This document shows positions 1 through 9,430 of a DNA stretch of 64,000 nucleotides, in pieces. Made by a program: the position numbers and the translations under genes. This DNA comes from Myxococcales bacterium (lineage in GTDB: Bacteria > Myxococcota > Myxococcia > Myxococcales > Myxococcaceae). Each line of letters opens with the position of its first letter. Position 1 is the first letter of the stretch. The stretch is taken from NCBI GenBank assembly GCA_020846875.1, contig JADLDB010000169.1:87292-151291 (forward strand), given 5' to 3'. The notes under the pieces were generated by a model. It was not told the origin of the DNA. It did no database searches and was given only the letters and a program-made list of their open reading frames with translations.

Positions 1-2522
1 ATCGCCGTGGTCCAGGACGCGGACAGCGTGAGAGTGTCCCGGCGCAAGGCCACCGCGCCGCTGGTCCTGGCCAGCTCCTGAGCGGTGCCCCAGGCGTAGT
101 CCACCGGCACGCCGTCGTTGGCCGCGGTGTCCGCCGTCTGGCCCAGCACCTTCACGCCGAAGGGCGGCACCACCAGGCTGCTGCCGATGGTGTGCACGTT
201 GCCCGCGTCGGGCGGCCCGAACTCGATCGTCCAGCCCTGGAGCTCGACGGGGCGGGGCGAGCGGTTGATCACCTCGAACCACTGGCCGGCGTCGGCGGCC
301 CCTGCCGCGGGGGCGTACATCACCTCGCTGATCGAGAGCTCACTGGTGCGCGCGTAGTCCTCGAACTCCACGGCCATCAGGCCCATGGGCATCTTCACGA
401 AGCCCACGTTGCGCAACAGCTCCGCCTGCGCGGCGGGGAAGTCGGCGATGACGCCGGCCTTCGGGCCGAAGAGCACGCGCCTGAGGCCGGTGGTGGGCAG
501 CACGGTGCTGCGCAGCCCGATGCCCCGGGGGCCGTTCATCCCGCTGATGAAGGTGGGCGCCGAGGCCCCCAGCTCGACCTTCGCGTAGTCGTACTCCACC
601 AGGCCGCTCTGGTGCAGCCGGGCCTGGAAGGTGGCCTCGGTGTTGGCCGCGCCCCAGCGCGCCAGCTTGTCCCACTGGACGATCAACACCTGGTTGGGCG
701 GGGCGCCCTTCACCTGCCAGTAGACGTGGCCCGTCGTCTCGAGATCGAGATCGACCCACAGCGGCGCGAAGTAGTTGGCTTCGTAGGTGGCGCTGGGCCA
801 GATCGTGGTCACCGAGTCGCCCGCCGTGACGGTGGTGCCGAAGGCCAGCGCCCCGTTGGCGGCCGCAGACACGGGACCGGACACCAGGCGGCCAGCCACG
901 TGCATCGAGAAGCCTTCGGGCAGGAAGGTGGCCACGCCGTTGTCGGTGTTCGGCAGGACGAGCTCGGTCCCGGTGGCGGAGATGTCGTCGAAGGTGCCGG
1001 CGTCGGGTGTGTCGTCCACGCCGAAGGGGAAGCCGACCAGCTCGGCCCCGCCGTCCACGACGAACTGCAGGTCGACGTTCCCCTGGCCGGTGATCAGCGT
1101 CGCGCCGCCGTCCGCGCTGGTGAAGCGAGCGGGGGCGGTGACGGTCACCACGGCCTCGGCGAACACCGAAGGGTCGACGGTGTTGTCGGCGACCAGCCTG
1201 TAGGTGGTGCGGGCCTTGTTCGGGTAAGCGGTGGCGGTGCCGGCTTCGGCGGCGGCACCGTCGAAGCCGGCGACGGCGAGCAGCTCGTCTTCCACGATGC
1301 GCACCCGGCGGGCTCCCGGCGCGCTCCAGGTCAACGTGACCGGCTCTCCACCCGCGGCGATGGTGCCGGGGGTAACGGTGAAGGAGGCCAGGGTGACCGT
1401 CTGGGTGGGCTCGACGGTGACGGACTTCGTCTCCCGGCCCCCGCGGCTGTTGGTGGCCACCACGGTGACGGTGATGGGTGCGGTCCCGATGCCCAGCTGC
1501 GTGGCGCCCTGGGCGACCTCGGCGGCGGAGGACGCGGTGAAGCGGGGGGCGCCGTCCACTTCCACCGAGAGGCCTTCAGCGCCCTGCGTCTTCCACTGCA
1601 CGCTCACCTGCGTCCGCGGCGCGACGTAGGGCGGGGCCGTCACGCTGAGGATCTTCAGGCTGCCCGCCGTGCGCACCGTCAGGCCGCGGCTCACGGTGAC
1701 GGCTCCGGCGGTGGCCTCCAGGGTGTACTCGACGACGCCGTCCGCCGGCAGATCGGCCGGCAGGGTGTCGGTGAAGTCGCCGGCTGCCACGCGCGCGGCG
1801 TCCGTCTCGTTGAGGAGCGCGTTGGTGGCGCCGACCCGGGTGAGCGTCAGGGAGGTGGCGCCGCGGGTGGTCCACTTCAGCTTCGCCATCGCGCCGGCGG
1901 CAGGGGGCGCCCCGTCGAGCGAGAAGTCGGCGATCACCGGCTTCACGTCCACGGTGACGGTCGAGGCGTCGCCGTCGACGGTCAGCCGGTAGGAGGTGGA
2001 GTGGGAGGGAGTGACCGACACCGTCCCGTTCTCCTTCTGGCTGCCAATGTCGATCGCCACGCCGCCCACCTCCTCCAGCGTCACCGTCTGGGCCCCGGGG
2101 GCAAACCAGACGAGGGTGGAGGACTGGCCGGCCTCGACCTTCGCGGGGAGCGCGGAGAACAGCACCGTGCTCGTGCCGCCGGCCACCGTCACGCCCACCG
2201 AGCGCGCGTCCGTCCCGCCTTCGCCCCGAGCGGTGAGGACGAAGATGGTGTTCACCTGCACCGCGACGGTGGCGCTCCCGCTGGCTCCGGTGGCGGAGAC
2301 CGGCCCTACGCCCACCTGCTCGACGGACACGCTGGTCGCGTCGGTGGTGGACCAGCTCAAGGTCACCATGTCACCCGGCGTGGGGACCGAGGCCGGCGTG
2401 ACGGTGAAGGAGGAGATCTTCGCCGCGGGCGGCGGCGGCAGCGGATCAGCCGGCTTGGGAGGGCAGCCTGTCGCGAGGACCACGGAGGCGGCGATGAGGA
2501 GGCTTCGAGTCGTCGTCGTCAT
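1..2522 (-). CDS. Giant Ig-like/lamin-tail lipoprotein A2 (3' end cut by window edge)
   Basis: Predicted surface lipoprotein of unknown function; at least 840 residues are visible and the C-terminus lies beyond position 1. The signal peptide ends in lipobox L-A-T-G-C with the acylated Cys at residue 20, followed by a proline-rich spacer. About five Ig-like repeats follow to near residue 460; each has a G-x-x-x-T-L-x-W core strand and an A-x-x-V strand. Next comes a nidogen-like beta-sandwich with the phrase APLWVDLDL, then the start of a lamin-tail-like domain (GQWFEVIN). The start is set by a GAGGA site six bases upstream that overlaps the stop codon of the preceding gene, eight bases away. 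The N-terminal half resembles lipoprotein A1. The second half, from about residue 420, resembles the B-type paralogues, so the gene looks chimeric. Last visible gene of the second triplet. Confidence 0.8.
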   Translation of the reverse strand, partial: MTTTTRSLLIAASVVLATGCPPKPADPLPPPPAAKISSFTVTPASVPTPGDMVTLSWSTTDATSVSVEQVGVGPVSATGASGSATVAVQVNTIFVLTARGEGGTDARSVGVTVAGGTSTVLFSALPAKVEAGQSSTLVWFAPGAQTVTLEEVGGVAIDIGSQKENGTVSVTPSHSTSYRLTVDGDASTVTVDVKPVIADFSLDGAPPAAGAMAKLKWTTRGATSLTLTRVGATNALLNETDAARVAAGDFTDTLPADLPADGVVEYTLEATAGAVTVSRGLTVRTAGSLKILSVTAPPYVAPRTQVSVQWKTQGAEGLSVEVDGAPRFTASSAAEVAQGATQLGIGTAPITVTVVATNSRGGRETKSVTVEPTQTVTLASFTVTPGTIAAGGEPVTLTWSAPGARRVRIVEDELLAVAGFDGAAAEAGTATAYPNKARTTYRLVADNTVDPSVFAEAVVTVTAPARFTSADGGATLITGQGNVDLQFVVDGGAELVGFPFGVDDTPDAGTFDDISATGTELVLPNTDNGVATFLPEGFSMHVAGRLVSGPVSAAANGALAFGTTVTAGDSVTTIWPSATYEANYFAPLWVDLDLETTGHVYWQVKGAPPNQVLIVQWDKLARWGAANTEATFQARLHQSGLVEYDYAKVELGASAPTFISGMNGPRGIGLRSTVLPTTGLRRVLFGPKAGVIADFPAAQAELLRNVGFVKMPMGLMAVEFEDYARTSELSISEVMYAPAAGAADAGQWFEVINRSPRPVELQGWTIEFGPPDAGNVHTIGSSLVVPPFGVKVLGQTADTAANDGVPVDYAWGTAQELARTSGAVALRRDTLTLSASWTTA

Positions 2523-2530
2523 GGCGGTCC

Positions 2531-5500
2531 TCAGTTGGTGGGTGTGTAGCGGTACGCCGTGTTGGACTGGATGACGGGCTCGTTGCGACCGATGGGCAGC
2601 GCCGCCGCCCCGGTCGGTTGCTCGATCCACACGGTGGCGCTGTTGCCGTCGCCATAGTTGCTGGCGTCGCCACTGATCATCGCGCCGTAGTGGAGCTCGA
2701 TGCGGCCGTTGTCGAAGAGCTTCACCTGGAAGTTGAGGTCGTCGTCCCCGAGCCAGTGCGTGAAGTGCGACCACTGGATGACGGTGTGATCGGCGCGCCG
2801 CGTCCAGAAGACGTTCGAGGCGCTCTGCGCCGGGAAGTTCTCCAGGTCGTCCCAGAAGAGGGCGATGGCGCCCACCGGCTGGAGGGTGGCCGAGGTCGAG
2901 GTGCGGTTGGAGTAGATGGCGCTCGCTTGCGTCTGGAAGTCCAGCCACCCGCTGGGGCTCGTCCACACCTGCGTCTGCGGGGCCCCGAAGTAGGGGAAGG
3001 CGACGGGCAGGGTGATGGAGGCCGGTGCCTCCAGCCAGTCGATGGGCGTGCTCAACGGGAAGGCAGGCGTGCCCGTCAGAGAGATGTCGTCGAACGCGGC
3101 GGGGATGGAGGTGAGGACGTAGCCGAAGCAGGACACGAGGGTGCCGGGGGTCCCCGTCTGCGGAGGCACCTGGCTGCCGAAGGTCTGCGTGGTGGTGCAC
3201 TGCTGGGTGCCCAACGCGCTGCCCACCAGGACGGGGGTGCCGTCGAGGTTCAGCGCGTTCCCGTTGCCGCCCACGGATCCTGTCCACGTGATCGACGCGA
3301 CGGAGGTGGCGCCGGCGCGAAGCGTCAGAGTGCCGTTGGTGTCGGGCATCGTCAGCGCCGTGCCGTAGGCGTAGTTCACGGTCACGCCGTCGTTGGTCAA
3401 GGTGTCGGTGGTCTGGCCGAGCACGAGGATCGCCCCTGGCAGCAAGGGGAGGCTGCCGGCGATCGTGTGCGTCGTCCCCCCACCGAAGTCGATCTCATAG
3501 CCGCTCAGATCCAGCGTCGCCGTGCCGTTGTTGACCAGCTCGAACCACTCACCCGAGGGGACGGTCGCGGCTGGAGCGAACATCACCTCGGTGACGCGGA
3601 CGTCGCCGGCCCGGACGAAGCGGCTCAGCGCCATGCGGGTGAAGCCCGAACCTACCTTCACGAAGCCGCTCACCGGCAGGACCGCGGCCGACACGCTCGC
3701 CGGCGCCGTCTTCGGGCCGAAGAAGCGCAGGCTGCCGCCCGCGGTGGGAGTTCCGGTCAGTCCGCGCCCGCCGCTCGCCTGGAGCCCCGAGACGGAGGTG
3801 TAGGTCGACGGAAGGTTGTCCAGCGTCTCGTACTCGAAGGTGATCACCCCGGTCTGGGAGATCTGCGCCTGGAAGGTGAGCGACGACATGGGCGTGCCAA
3901 CCATGCGCACCTGGTCCCACTGGACGATCAGCAGCCGGTTGGGGGCCTCCCCCTGGATCTCCCAGTACACGGCGCCGTTGGGGCCCAACTCCAGGTCGGT
4001 CCAGAAGGGCGCGAGGAACTGATCATACGTGGTGCTCGTGCCGGGGAAGGTGGAAGGCGGGGAGGCGGTGGTGGTGGTGGTGGCGCGCAGGGCCATGAAG
4101 CCGTTGGTGCACACCGAGATGTTCCCGGACGCGGCGTAGCGCGTGCCGTAGAGGTACGTCTCGAAGCCCGGCACGGGGAACTGCACGTAGCCGTTGTCGG
4201 TGCTGGAGAAGGTCAGCTTGGTGCCCGTCATCGCGATGTCCACGAAGCCGGTGGAGGTCGGGTTGGACTCCGTCGTGTCGCTCGGCAGGCCGTAGATCTC
4301 GGTGCCGACCGGGAAGCCCAGGTCGATGTTGCCGCCGCCCTCGAAGACGACGCCGCCGTCGAAGCTGGAGAGCTCAGCGACGGTGGTGACCGTGACGTCT
4401 GCGTTGGCGGTGATCGCCGGATCAAGCGTGTTGGTGGCGGTGAGGACGAAGCGGCTGGCCGCCTTGTTTGGATAGACGGTGGCGGTGCCCGACTCGGCGG
4501 CGGCGCCCGTCTTCCACACCACGGTCAGCTCGCTGTCCTGGACGATCTGCACGCGCCGTGCGTTGGGGGCGTTCCAGGTGAGGGTGACCGCATCGCCGCC
4601 GTTGGGGACGGTGGTGGGGGTGGCGGTGAAGGTCATCACGCTCGCGACGCCGACCGGCTTCACGGTGGCGTCCTTGGTCGCGGCCAGGCCCGAGGGCAGG
4701 GCGACCGCGGCCACGGTGTACACCGTGTCCGTCGCGGGCGCGGGCAGCTCCACCGAGCCCGTCGCGACCTGGGAGAAGCTGGTCGTCTCGTAGATGGTGC
4801 GGGTGCCGACGCGCACCTGCACCACGTCGGCGTTGGCGGCCTTCCAGGCGAGCGTGAAGGCCTCGCCGGTCCTGGCGTACTCGGGCGCGGTGACCTCGGT
4901 GATCACCGGGTCCTTGCCGATCACCTGAGTCACCACCTTCCGCGTGGTGCCGCCGGGTCCTTCGGCGTCGAGCACGTAGTTGATCACCGAGCCGGAGGGC
5001 AGGGTGGGCACGGTGTAGACGTGCGAGCCCATCGCTACCTCCGCCGCGGTGGTGCTCTCGAAGAGCGTGCCGACGCCCGGCGAGGAGAGGGTGATCTTCG
5101 TGGCGTGGCTGGTCTTCCAGCTCACCGTGGTCATCTCGCCCACCTCGATCACGGGCGCCGAGAGGGTGAGCTCGCTGATGGCCACCCCGCGGGTGACGGT
5201 GATCGTCCGCGTCTGGCCGTCGGCGCTGAGGGTATAGGTGGTCTCCGTGGCCGCCGGATCGACGCTGACGGAGCCAGACTCCACCTGCCCCATCAAATCG
5301 AGCGCGGCGCTGCCCATCGGCGTGATGGTGACCGTCTTGGCGTTCGGGGCGGCCCAGATCAGCGTGCCCGTCTCGCCGACAGGGACGACCTGCGGGTAGG
5401 CGGCGAACAGCAACTTGTCGGGGTCGGCGCCGGAGACGGTCACCGAGACGAAGGCCGTGGCCTTGGCGCCGCGATCGTTGAGCGCGGTCAGCACATACAG

Positions 5501-5773
5501 CGTATTGGCGGTGGGCAGTTGTGTGAGCGTTCCGGTGAGCTTGTCGTCGACGCCCGAGACGTCGCCTCTCTCGACGTCGGCGATGGTCACCTTGGTGGCG
5601 TCAGTGACGGTCCAGGCCAGGGTGACTTCCCTGCCGGGCGTGACCGACCCCGGAGTGGCGGTGAAGCTGACCACCTTGGGCGAGGGAGGGATGGGATCGG
5701 GCTTGGGGGCCGTGGGGCACCCGCTGAGGGCGAGGCCGAGGAGGAGAGCCGGGAGGATGCGCAGGGTCTTCAT
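2531..5773 (-). CDS. Giant Ig-like/lamin-tail lipoprotein B2
   Basis: Predicted lipoprotein of 1,080 residues, function unknown. The lipobox L-S-G-C places the lipidated Cys at residue 19, followed by a PxPDPIPPSP spacer. Five Ig-like repeats (about 32-112, 120-195, 200-285, 290-370, 375-465) are followed by a nidogen-like beta-sandwich (about 470-690, with APFWTDLELG), a lamin-tail-like domain (about 725-850, GEWFELVN and VLGQTTDT), and a second beta-sandwich reaching the C-terminus. A Cys pair about 24 residues apart closes the lamin-tail segment and frames a GTPG motif. An upstream in-frame ATG at 5788 exists, but the chosen start at 5773 has a GGAG site upstream. Closest visible relative is B1 (12760-16092). 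Gap to the upstream gene C2 is 18 bases, indicating co-transcription. Confidence 0.85.
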   Translation of the reverse strand: MKTLRILPALLLGLALSGCPTAPKPDPIPPSPKVVSFTATPGSVTPGREVTLAWTVTDATKVTIADVERGDVSGVDDKLTGTLTQLPTANTLYVLTALNDRGAKATAFVSVTVSGADPDKLLFAAYPQVVPVGETGTLIWAAPNAKTVTITPMGSAALDLMGQVESGSVSVDPAATETTYTLSADGQTRTITVTRGVAISELTLSAPVIEVGEMTTVSWKTSHATKITLSSPGVGTLFESTTAAEVAMGSHVYTVPTLPSGSVINYVLDAEGPGGTTRKVVTQVIGKDPVITEVTAPEYARTGEAFTLAWKAANADVVQVRVGTRTIYETTSFSQVATGSVELPAPATDTVYTVAAVALPSGLAATKDATVKPVGVASVMTFTATPTTVPNGGDAVTLTWNAPNARRVQIVQDSELTVVWKTGAAAESGTATVYPNKAASRFVLTATNTLDPAITANADVTVTTVAELSSFDGGVVFEGGGNIDLGFPVGTEIYGLPSDTTESNPTSTGFVDIAMTGTKLTFSSTDNGYVQFPVPGFETYLYGTRYAASGNISVCTNGFMALRATTTTTASPPSTFPGTSTTYDQFLAPFWTDLELGPNGAVYWEIQGEAPNRLLIVQWDQVRMVGTPMSSLTFQAQISQTGVITFEYETLDNLPSTYTSVSGLQASGGRGLTGTPTAGGSLRFFGPKTAPASVSAAVLPVSGFVKVGSGFTRMALSRFVRAGDVRVTEVMFAPAATVPSGEWFELVNNGTATLDLSGYEIDFGGGTTHTIAGSLPLLPGAILVLGQTTDTLTNDGVTVNYAYGTALTMPDTNGTLTLRAGATSVASITWTGSVGGNGNALNLDGTPVLVGSALGTQQCTTTQTFGSQVPPQTGTPGTLVSCFGYVLTSIPAAFDDISLTGTPAFPLSTPIDWLEAPASITLPVAFPYFGAPQTQVWTSPSGWLDFQTQASAIYSNRTSTSATLQPVGAIALFWDDLENFPAQSASNVFWTRRADHTVIQWSHFTHWLGDDDLNFQVKLFDNGRIELHYGAMISGDASNYGDGNSATVWIEQPTGAAALPIGRNEPVIQSNTAYRYTPTN

Positions 5774-5791
5774 GGTGGTGGGCTCCATGGC

Positions 5792-8700
5792 TCAGGGCTT
5801 GGGGGTGAAGCGCCAGGCGGTGTTGGGCGCGAGCACGGCCTGGTTGCGGCCGATGGCCAGCGCGGCGGGGGTTCCGCTCGGCCGCTCGATCCACACCGTG
5901 GCGCTGTTGCCGTTGGCGTAGTTCGACGTCGTGCCGCTGGTCATCGTGCCGTAATGGAACTCGATCACCCCGTCGTCGAAGAGCTTCACTTCGAAGTTCA
6001 GATCATCCGGCGGGCTGGTGGCGAAGTGGCGCCAACGGTGGAAGTGGACGATGGTGCAGGCGCCTCGTCGCGCCCAGTAGATGTTGGAGTCGGCGTTGGC
6101 GGGCGAGGCGGTGCCGGTGTTCTGCGAGTCGTCCCAGTAGGGGGCGATCGCGCCCACCGGGTTGGTGCTCGACGACGGCGTGGTGCGGTTGCTCAGCGCT
6201 GCGGACGTCTGCGACGTGAAGGCGAGCCACCCGTTGGGGCTCACCCACGCCTGAGAACGTGGCATGCCGAAGTAGGGGAAGGGCGCGGGCAGCTCGAAGG
6301 ACGCAGGCGCCGTCTCGTCGATGGACACCCCGAAGGCGAACAGCGGGGTGCCGGAGGAGGAGACGTCCTCGAAGGCCACGGGGATCGGCTGGAGCTTGTA
6401 CTCGAAGCACGTCTCATTCTCGCCTCCAGGCGTGCCCACCTGGTTGGCGAGGCCGAACAGCATCGTCCGCGCGCAGCTCAACGTGCCGCTGGCGGTGATC
6501 GCAGGCTCGGGCGCCTGCACCGACTCGCCTGGCGCGGAGCCGACGCCACCGTCCGCGGCGCCTGCCGTCCAGGTCAGCCCGGAGATGAGGTAGGGGGTGC
6601 TGCCGGGGATCCGCAGCTCCACCCGATCCGCGTCCAGCATCGGCACCTCGGTCGCGCCCCAGGCCGCCGACACGTTCGCCTCGCCGTTCTGCACCGGATC
6701 CGTCGACTGGCCCAGCACCAGGTAGGCGCCCGCGTCCAGCGCCAGGCCCTGCAGCGCGAAGGGCGCCGTGCTCCCTGACGCGCTCACCAGCTCGAGGCCC
6801 GTCAGGTCGATGGTGTCGCCGGTGGTGTTGAGCAGCTCCACCCACTGGCCCGCCGGCACCGAGCCGTTGGGCACCGGCATCACCTCGTTCACCAGCACCG
6901 AGTTGGCCGCGAACACCCGCGGCACCGCGTTGACGGAGACGAGCTGGCTGCTCGAGTTCTCCACGAAGAAGCCGAACGGCTTCGCGCTGGCCAGCGTGAG
7001 CGGCTGGGTGCCGATCACCCGCGACAGATCATTGGCGAACCACAGCGTCTCCTGGCCCGCGGTCAACAGCCCGGCGGTGTTGTAGCCGACCTGGTGCACG
7101 AAGGTCTTCGACGACTCCACCACGCCGACGGTGGCCGAGTCGGTGTCGACGGCGGTGAGCGTCTTGTAGACGAAGAGGAACTCGCCCGTCTCGTAGAGCT
7201 GCACCTGGAAGGTGAGCTCGCTGCCGCCGGCGGCCGGCTTCTGCAGCTTCGACCACTGGACGATCAGCTTGCGGGGGAAGGTGACCCCGTCGAGGAAGTA
7301 CCGCACGGCGCCTTCCGCGCCGAGATCGAGATCGTCCCAGAAGGGGGCGAGCATGGCCGGTCCCGCGTAGCTGGTGGCGCCGAGGTCGGCGTTGGTGTCA
7401 CCGGCGGCTCCGCTGCCCAGCACCAGCGCGCCGTTGGTGGACGCGGTGAAGGTGCTGACCCGGCTGGTGACGAACGGAAAGACGAAGCCCAGCGGCGCCT
7501 GGATGGTCGCCGAGCCGTTGTCGGTGTCGGAGAAGGTCAGCTCCTTCGCCGCCGGCACCGTGTCCAGGTCGATGAAGTTGGTCGACGCCGGGGTCACCTG
7601 CGGTGCGGTGTTGGGGAGGCCGGGCAGATCCAGCGCGCCCAGAGAAGAGACGTCCCACGCGGCGGTGATCAGCGTGTTCTCCGCCGCCGGGTTGGGGCTG
7701 AAGGTGATCTCCACCGGCGTGGCGACGGTGGTGGTCCGCTCGGCGCTCACCTTGTCACCGGCGGCGTTGTACGCGTCGAGGACGAAGGTGGTGGTGGCGG
7801 CGGGGCGTAAGGTGGTCATGCCCATGCCCACCTCGTTGGGAACGTCGCTGAAGAAGAGGTTGGCGCCTCCCTTCACACGGATCACCACGCTGCTGGCGTT
7901 GGAGGTCTGCCACTGGGCGGCGGCGCTCGAGCCCCCCGAGGTGATCGAGGCCGGCACGGTGAAGGTGGTGATGGCCGGGGGCTGCACGGGCGTCGTCGTC
8001 CTCGTCTCGCGCACCGACAGGCCGGTGTAGTCATAGGCCACCAGGGTGAACTCGGTGGCGGCGGTGATGGGGGGGACGGTGAGGGCGCCGTCGAGCGACT
8101 GCCCGGCGCGCGGCGCCGCGACCAGCAGGCCGTCGGCGTACAGCTCGACCCGGTTCGCGTTGGTGGTGCTCCAGGAGATCGTCTGCGGGCGGTTGTTGGT
8201 CGCGCTGGCCGGCACCTCGAAGGCGTCGATCGCCGGGCCCGTGCCCACCCGCCCGTCCAGCGCGCGGCTGACCGACTGGGCGGGCGTGGCGGTGCTGAGC
8301 GTCAAGGTGAAGCGCAGCGGGTAGCCGTCGCGCACGGGAGGAGCGGCGCTCGTCCCTGCGTCGCTCACGCCCGCGTCGGGGTCCACGCCTGCGTCTGGAT
8401 CGATGCCAGCGTCACCCACGTAGTACGGCACCTGGAAGGTGTAGCTGCCGTTGGCCACGTTGGTGGTGTCGTTGACCAACTCTCCGAAGGTGGCCTCGGT
8501 GATGACGACGCGCTCGCCGCCGGCCGTCTTCCAGGCGAGGGTGAGCTGCTCGCCGCGGGTGGCCACCGGGGGCGACGCGGTGAAGGACTCGATCACCGGC
8601 ACCACCTGCACCTCCACGGTGGCGCTCAAGGTGGAGCCGTCCAGCTTCTTCGCGGACAGGGTGTAGGTGGTGGAGGTGGTGGGCGTGTGGCTCACCGTGC

Positions 8701-9190
8701 CCGACTCGGCCATCGACAGGCTCTGCTGTCCGGCGCTCACCGAGATGTCCTGCCCGCCCGCGGCGCTCCACACCACGTCGACGGACTGGCCCGCCTTCAC
8801 CACCTGCGGCACCACCACCAGGAAGACGGACTGGAGGCCCTGGTCCACCGCTACCTGCACGAAGGCGGTGTCGCGGCCGGTGTCGCCGTCGGCGTGGAGG
8901 ATGAAGAAGGACGAGGTGGTGGGCATGGCGGTGGCCGTGCCCGTGCCCGCGGCCGCGTCATAGGTGACGGCGGTCTCTACCCCGTTCTGGTCGATGATCG
9001 TCGCTGACTTCGCGCGCTGCGCCGCCACGGTGAAGGTGACAGTCTCGCCGCGGGAAATCTGCGCCTTGTCGACGCTGAAGGCGGTGATCACCGGCGGAGG
9101 CTCGGGCGGGGGCGGCTTCTCGGGCGTGGTGCACCCGGCGAAGACGACGGCGAGAGCGGTGAGGCCAAAGGCTCCCTGGCGAAGCGTCAT
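5792..9190 (-). CDS. Giant Ig-like/lamin-tail lipoprotein C2
   Basis: Predicted lipoprotein of 1,132 residues and first gene of the second triplet. The signal peptide ends F-A-G-C (Cys 20), followed by TTPEKPPPP. Ig-like repeats fill about residues 30-500; a beta-sandwich domain (about 505-705) carries APFWDDLDLG; a lamin-tail-like domain follows (about 755-880, GQWVELLN and VLGQSTDP); then a conserved Cys pair around VGTPGG, and a C-terminal nidogen-like domain (FPYFG, VGAIAPYWDD, FEVKLFDDGVIEFHYG). It aligns with C1 (16108-19449) over its whole length. It differs by an Asp-Ala-Gly-rich insertion in the third Ig repeat (coded at 8354-8416). GAGGAAG lies just upstream of the ATG; the same leader string, with one change, precedes C1. 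Function unknown; a surface or adhesive role is inference only. Confidence 0.85.
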   Translation of the reverse strand: MTLRQGAFGLTALAVVFAGCTTPEKPPPPEPPPVITAFSVDKAQISRGETVTFTVAAQRAKSATIIDQNGVETAVTYDAAAGTGTATAMPTTSSFFILHADGDTGRDTAFVQVAVDQGLQSVFLVVVPQVVKAGQSVDVVWSAAGGQDISVSAGQQSLSMAESGTVSHTPTTSTTYTLSAKKLDGSTLSATVEVQVVPVIESFTASPPVATRGEQLTLAWKTAGGERVVITEATFGELVNDTTNVANGSYTFQVPYYVGDAGIDPDAGVDPDAGVSDAGTSAAPPVRDGYPLRFTLTLSTATPAQSVSRALDGRVGTGPAIDAFEVPASATNNRPQTISWSTTNANRVELYADGLLVAAPRAGQSLDGALTVPPITAATEFTLVAYDYTGLSVRETRTTTPVQPPAITTFTVPASITSGGSSAAAQWQTSNASSVVIRVKGGANLFFSDVPNEVGMGMTTLRPAATTTFVLDAYNAAGDKVSAERTTTVATPVEITFSPNPAAENTLITAAWDVSSLGALDLPGLPNTAPQVTPASTNFIDLDTVPAAKELTFSDTDNGSATIQAPLGFVFPFVTSRVSTFTASTNGALVLGSGAAGDTNADLGATSYAGPAMLAPFWDDLDLGAEGAVRYFLDGVTFPRKLIVQWSKLQKPAAGGSELTFQVQLYETGEFLFVYKTLTAVDTDSATVGVVESSKTFVHQVGYNTAGLLTAGQETLWFANDLSRVIGTQPLTLASAKPFGFFVENSSSQLVSVNAVPRVFAANSVLVNEVMPVPNGSVPAGQWVELLNTTGDTIDLTGLELVSASGSTAPFALQGLALDAGAYLVLGQSTDPVQNGEANVSAAWGATEVPMLDADRVELRIPGSTPYLISGLTWTAGAADGGVGSAPGESVQAPEPAITASGTLSCARTMLFGLANQVGTPGGENETCFEYKLQPIPVAFEDVSSSGTPLFAFGVSIDETAPASFELPAPFPYFGMPRSQAWVSPNGWLAFTSQTSAALSNRTTPSSSTNPVGAIAPYWDDSQNTGTASPANADSNIYWARRGACTIVHFHRWRHFATSPPDDLNFEVKLFDDGVIEFHYGTMTSGTTSNYANGNSATVWIERPSGTPAALAIGRNQAVLAPNTAWRFTPKP
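8354..8416 (-). repeat. In-frame Asp-Ala-Gly repeat inside lipoprotein C2
   Basis: Four near-copies of a D-A-G-[VI] unit, partly spaced by D-P, are encoded in tandem. They widen a loop of the third Ig-like repeat. The paralogue C1 has only a short PDGG sequence at the equivalent point, so this looks like a replication-slippage expansion in one copy. Asp-rich loops can bind calcium, but nothing here proves it. Confidence 0.6.
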
Positions 9191-9278
9191 GGGCTTCCTC
9201 GACTGTGAAGGGCTGCGCGAAGGTTGCGCCGGGGATCGTGAGACTCACCGGCGACCTGGTGTTTCAGCCCGGGGTGAA

Positions 9279-9299
9279 AGGGGAGAACCGGCCTCCCCT
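9279..9299 (-). other. Hairpin in the leader of the second lipoprotein triplet
   Basis: Perfect 7-base inverted repeat (AGGGGAG / CTCCCCT) with a 7-base loop, 89 bases upstream of the C2 start codon. It is downstream of a possible promoter and has no U-run on the minus strand, so it would sit in the mRNA leader rather than act as an intrinsic terminator. Confidence 0.4.
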
Positions 9300-9322
9300 G
9301 AACGCGGTACTACGCGGGCAGG

Positions 9323-9351
9323 GGAATAGCGGCGTCGATCCGCCGGGTCAA
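9323..9351 (-). promoter_or_regulatory. Candidate sigma-70-like promoter for the C2-B2-A2 triplet
   Basis: On the minus strand TTGACC is followed after 17 bases by TATTCC. It lies in the 240-base gap between the end of A1 and the start of C2. The -35 match is good and the -10 match is poor (three of six bases). The gap contrasts with the 8-26 base gaps inside each triplet, which supports a separate transcription start here. Confidence 0.3.
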
Positions 9352-9430
9352 CGCCGATTCAGGATTCCGTCGCGACACTGTGACAACCGGGCCGCGGCGC
9401 TCGCTTCGCCACCTACGGGTGTTTCCGCCT

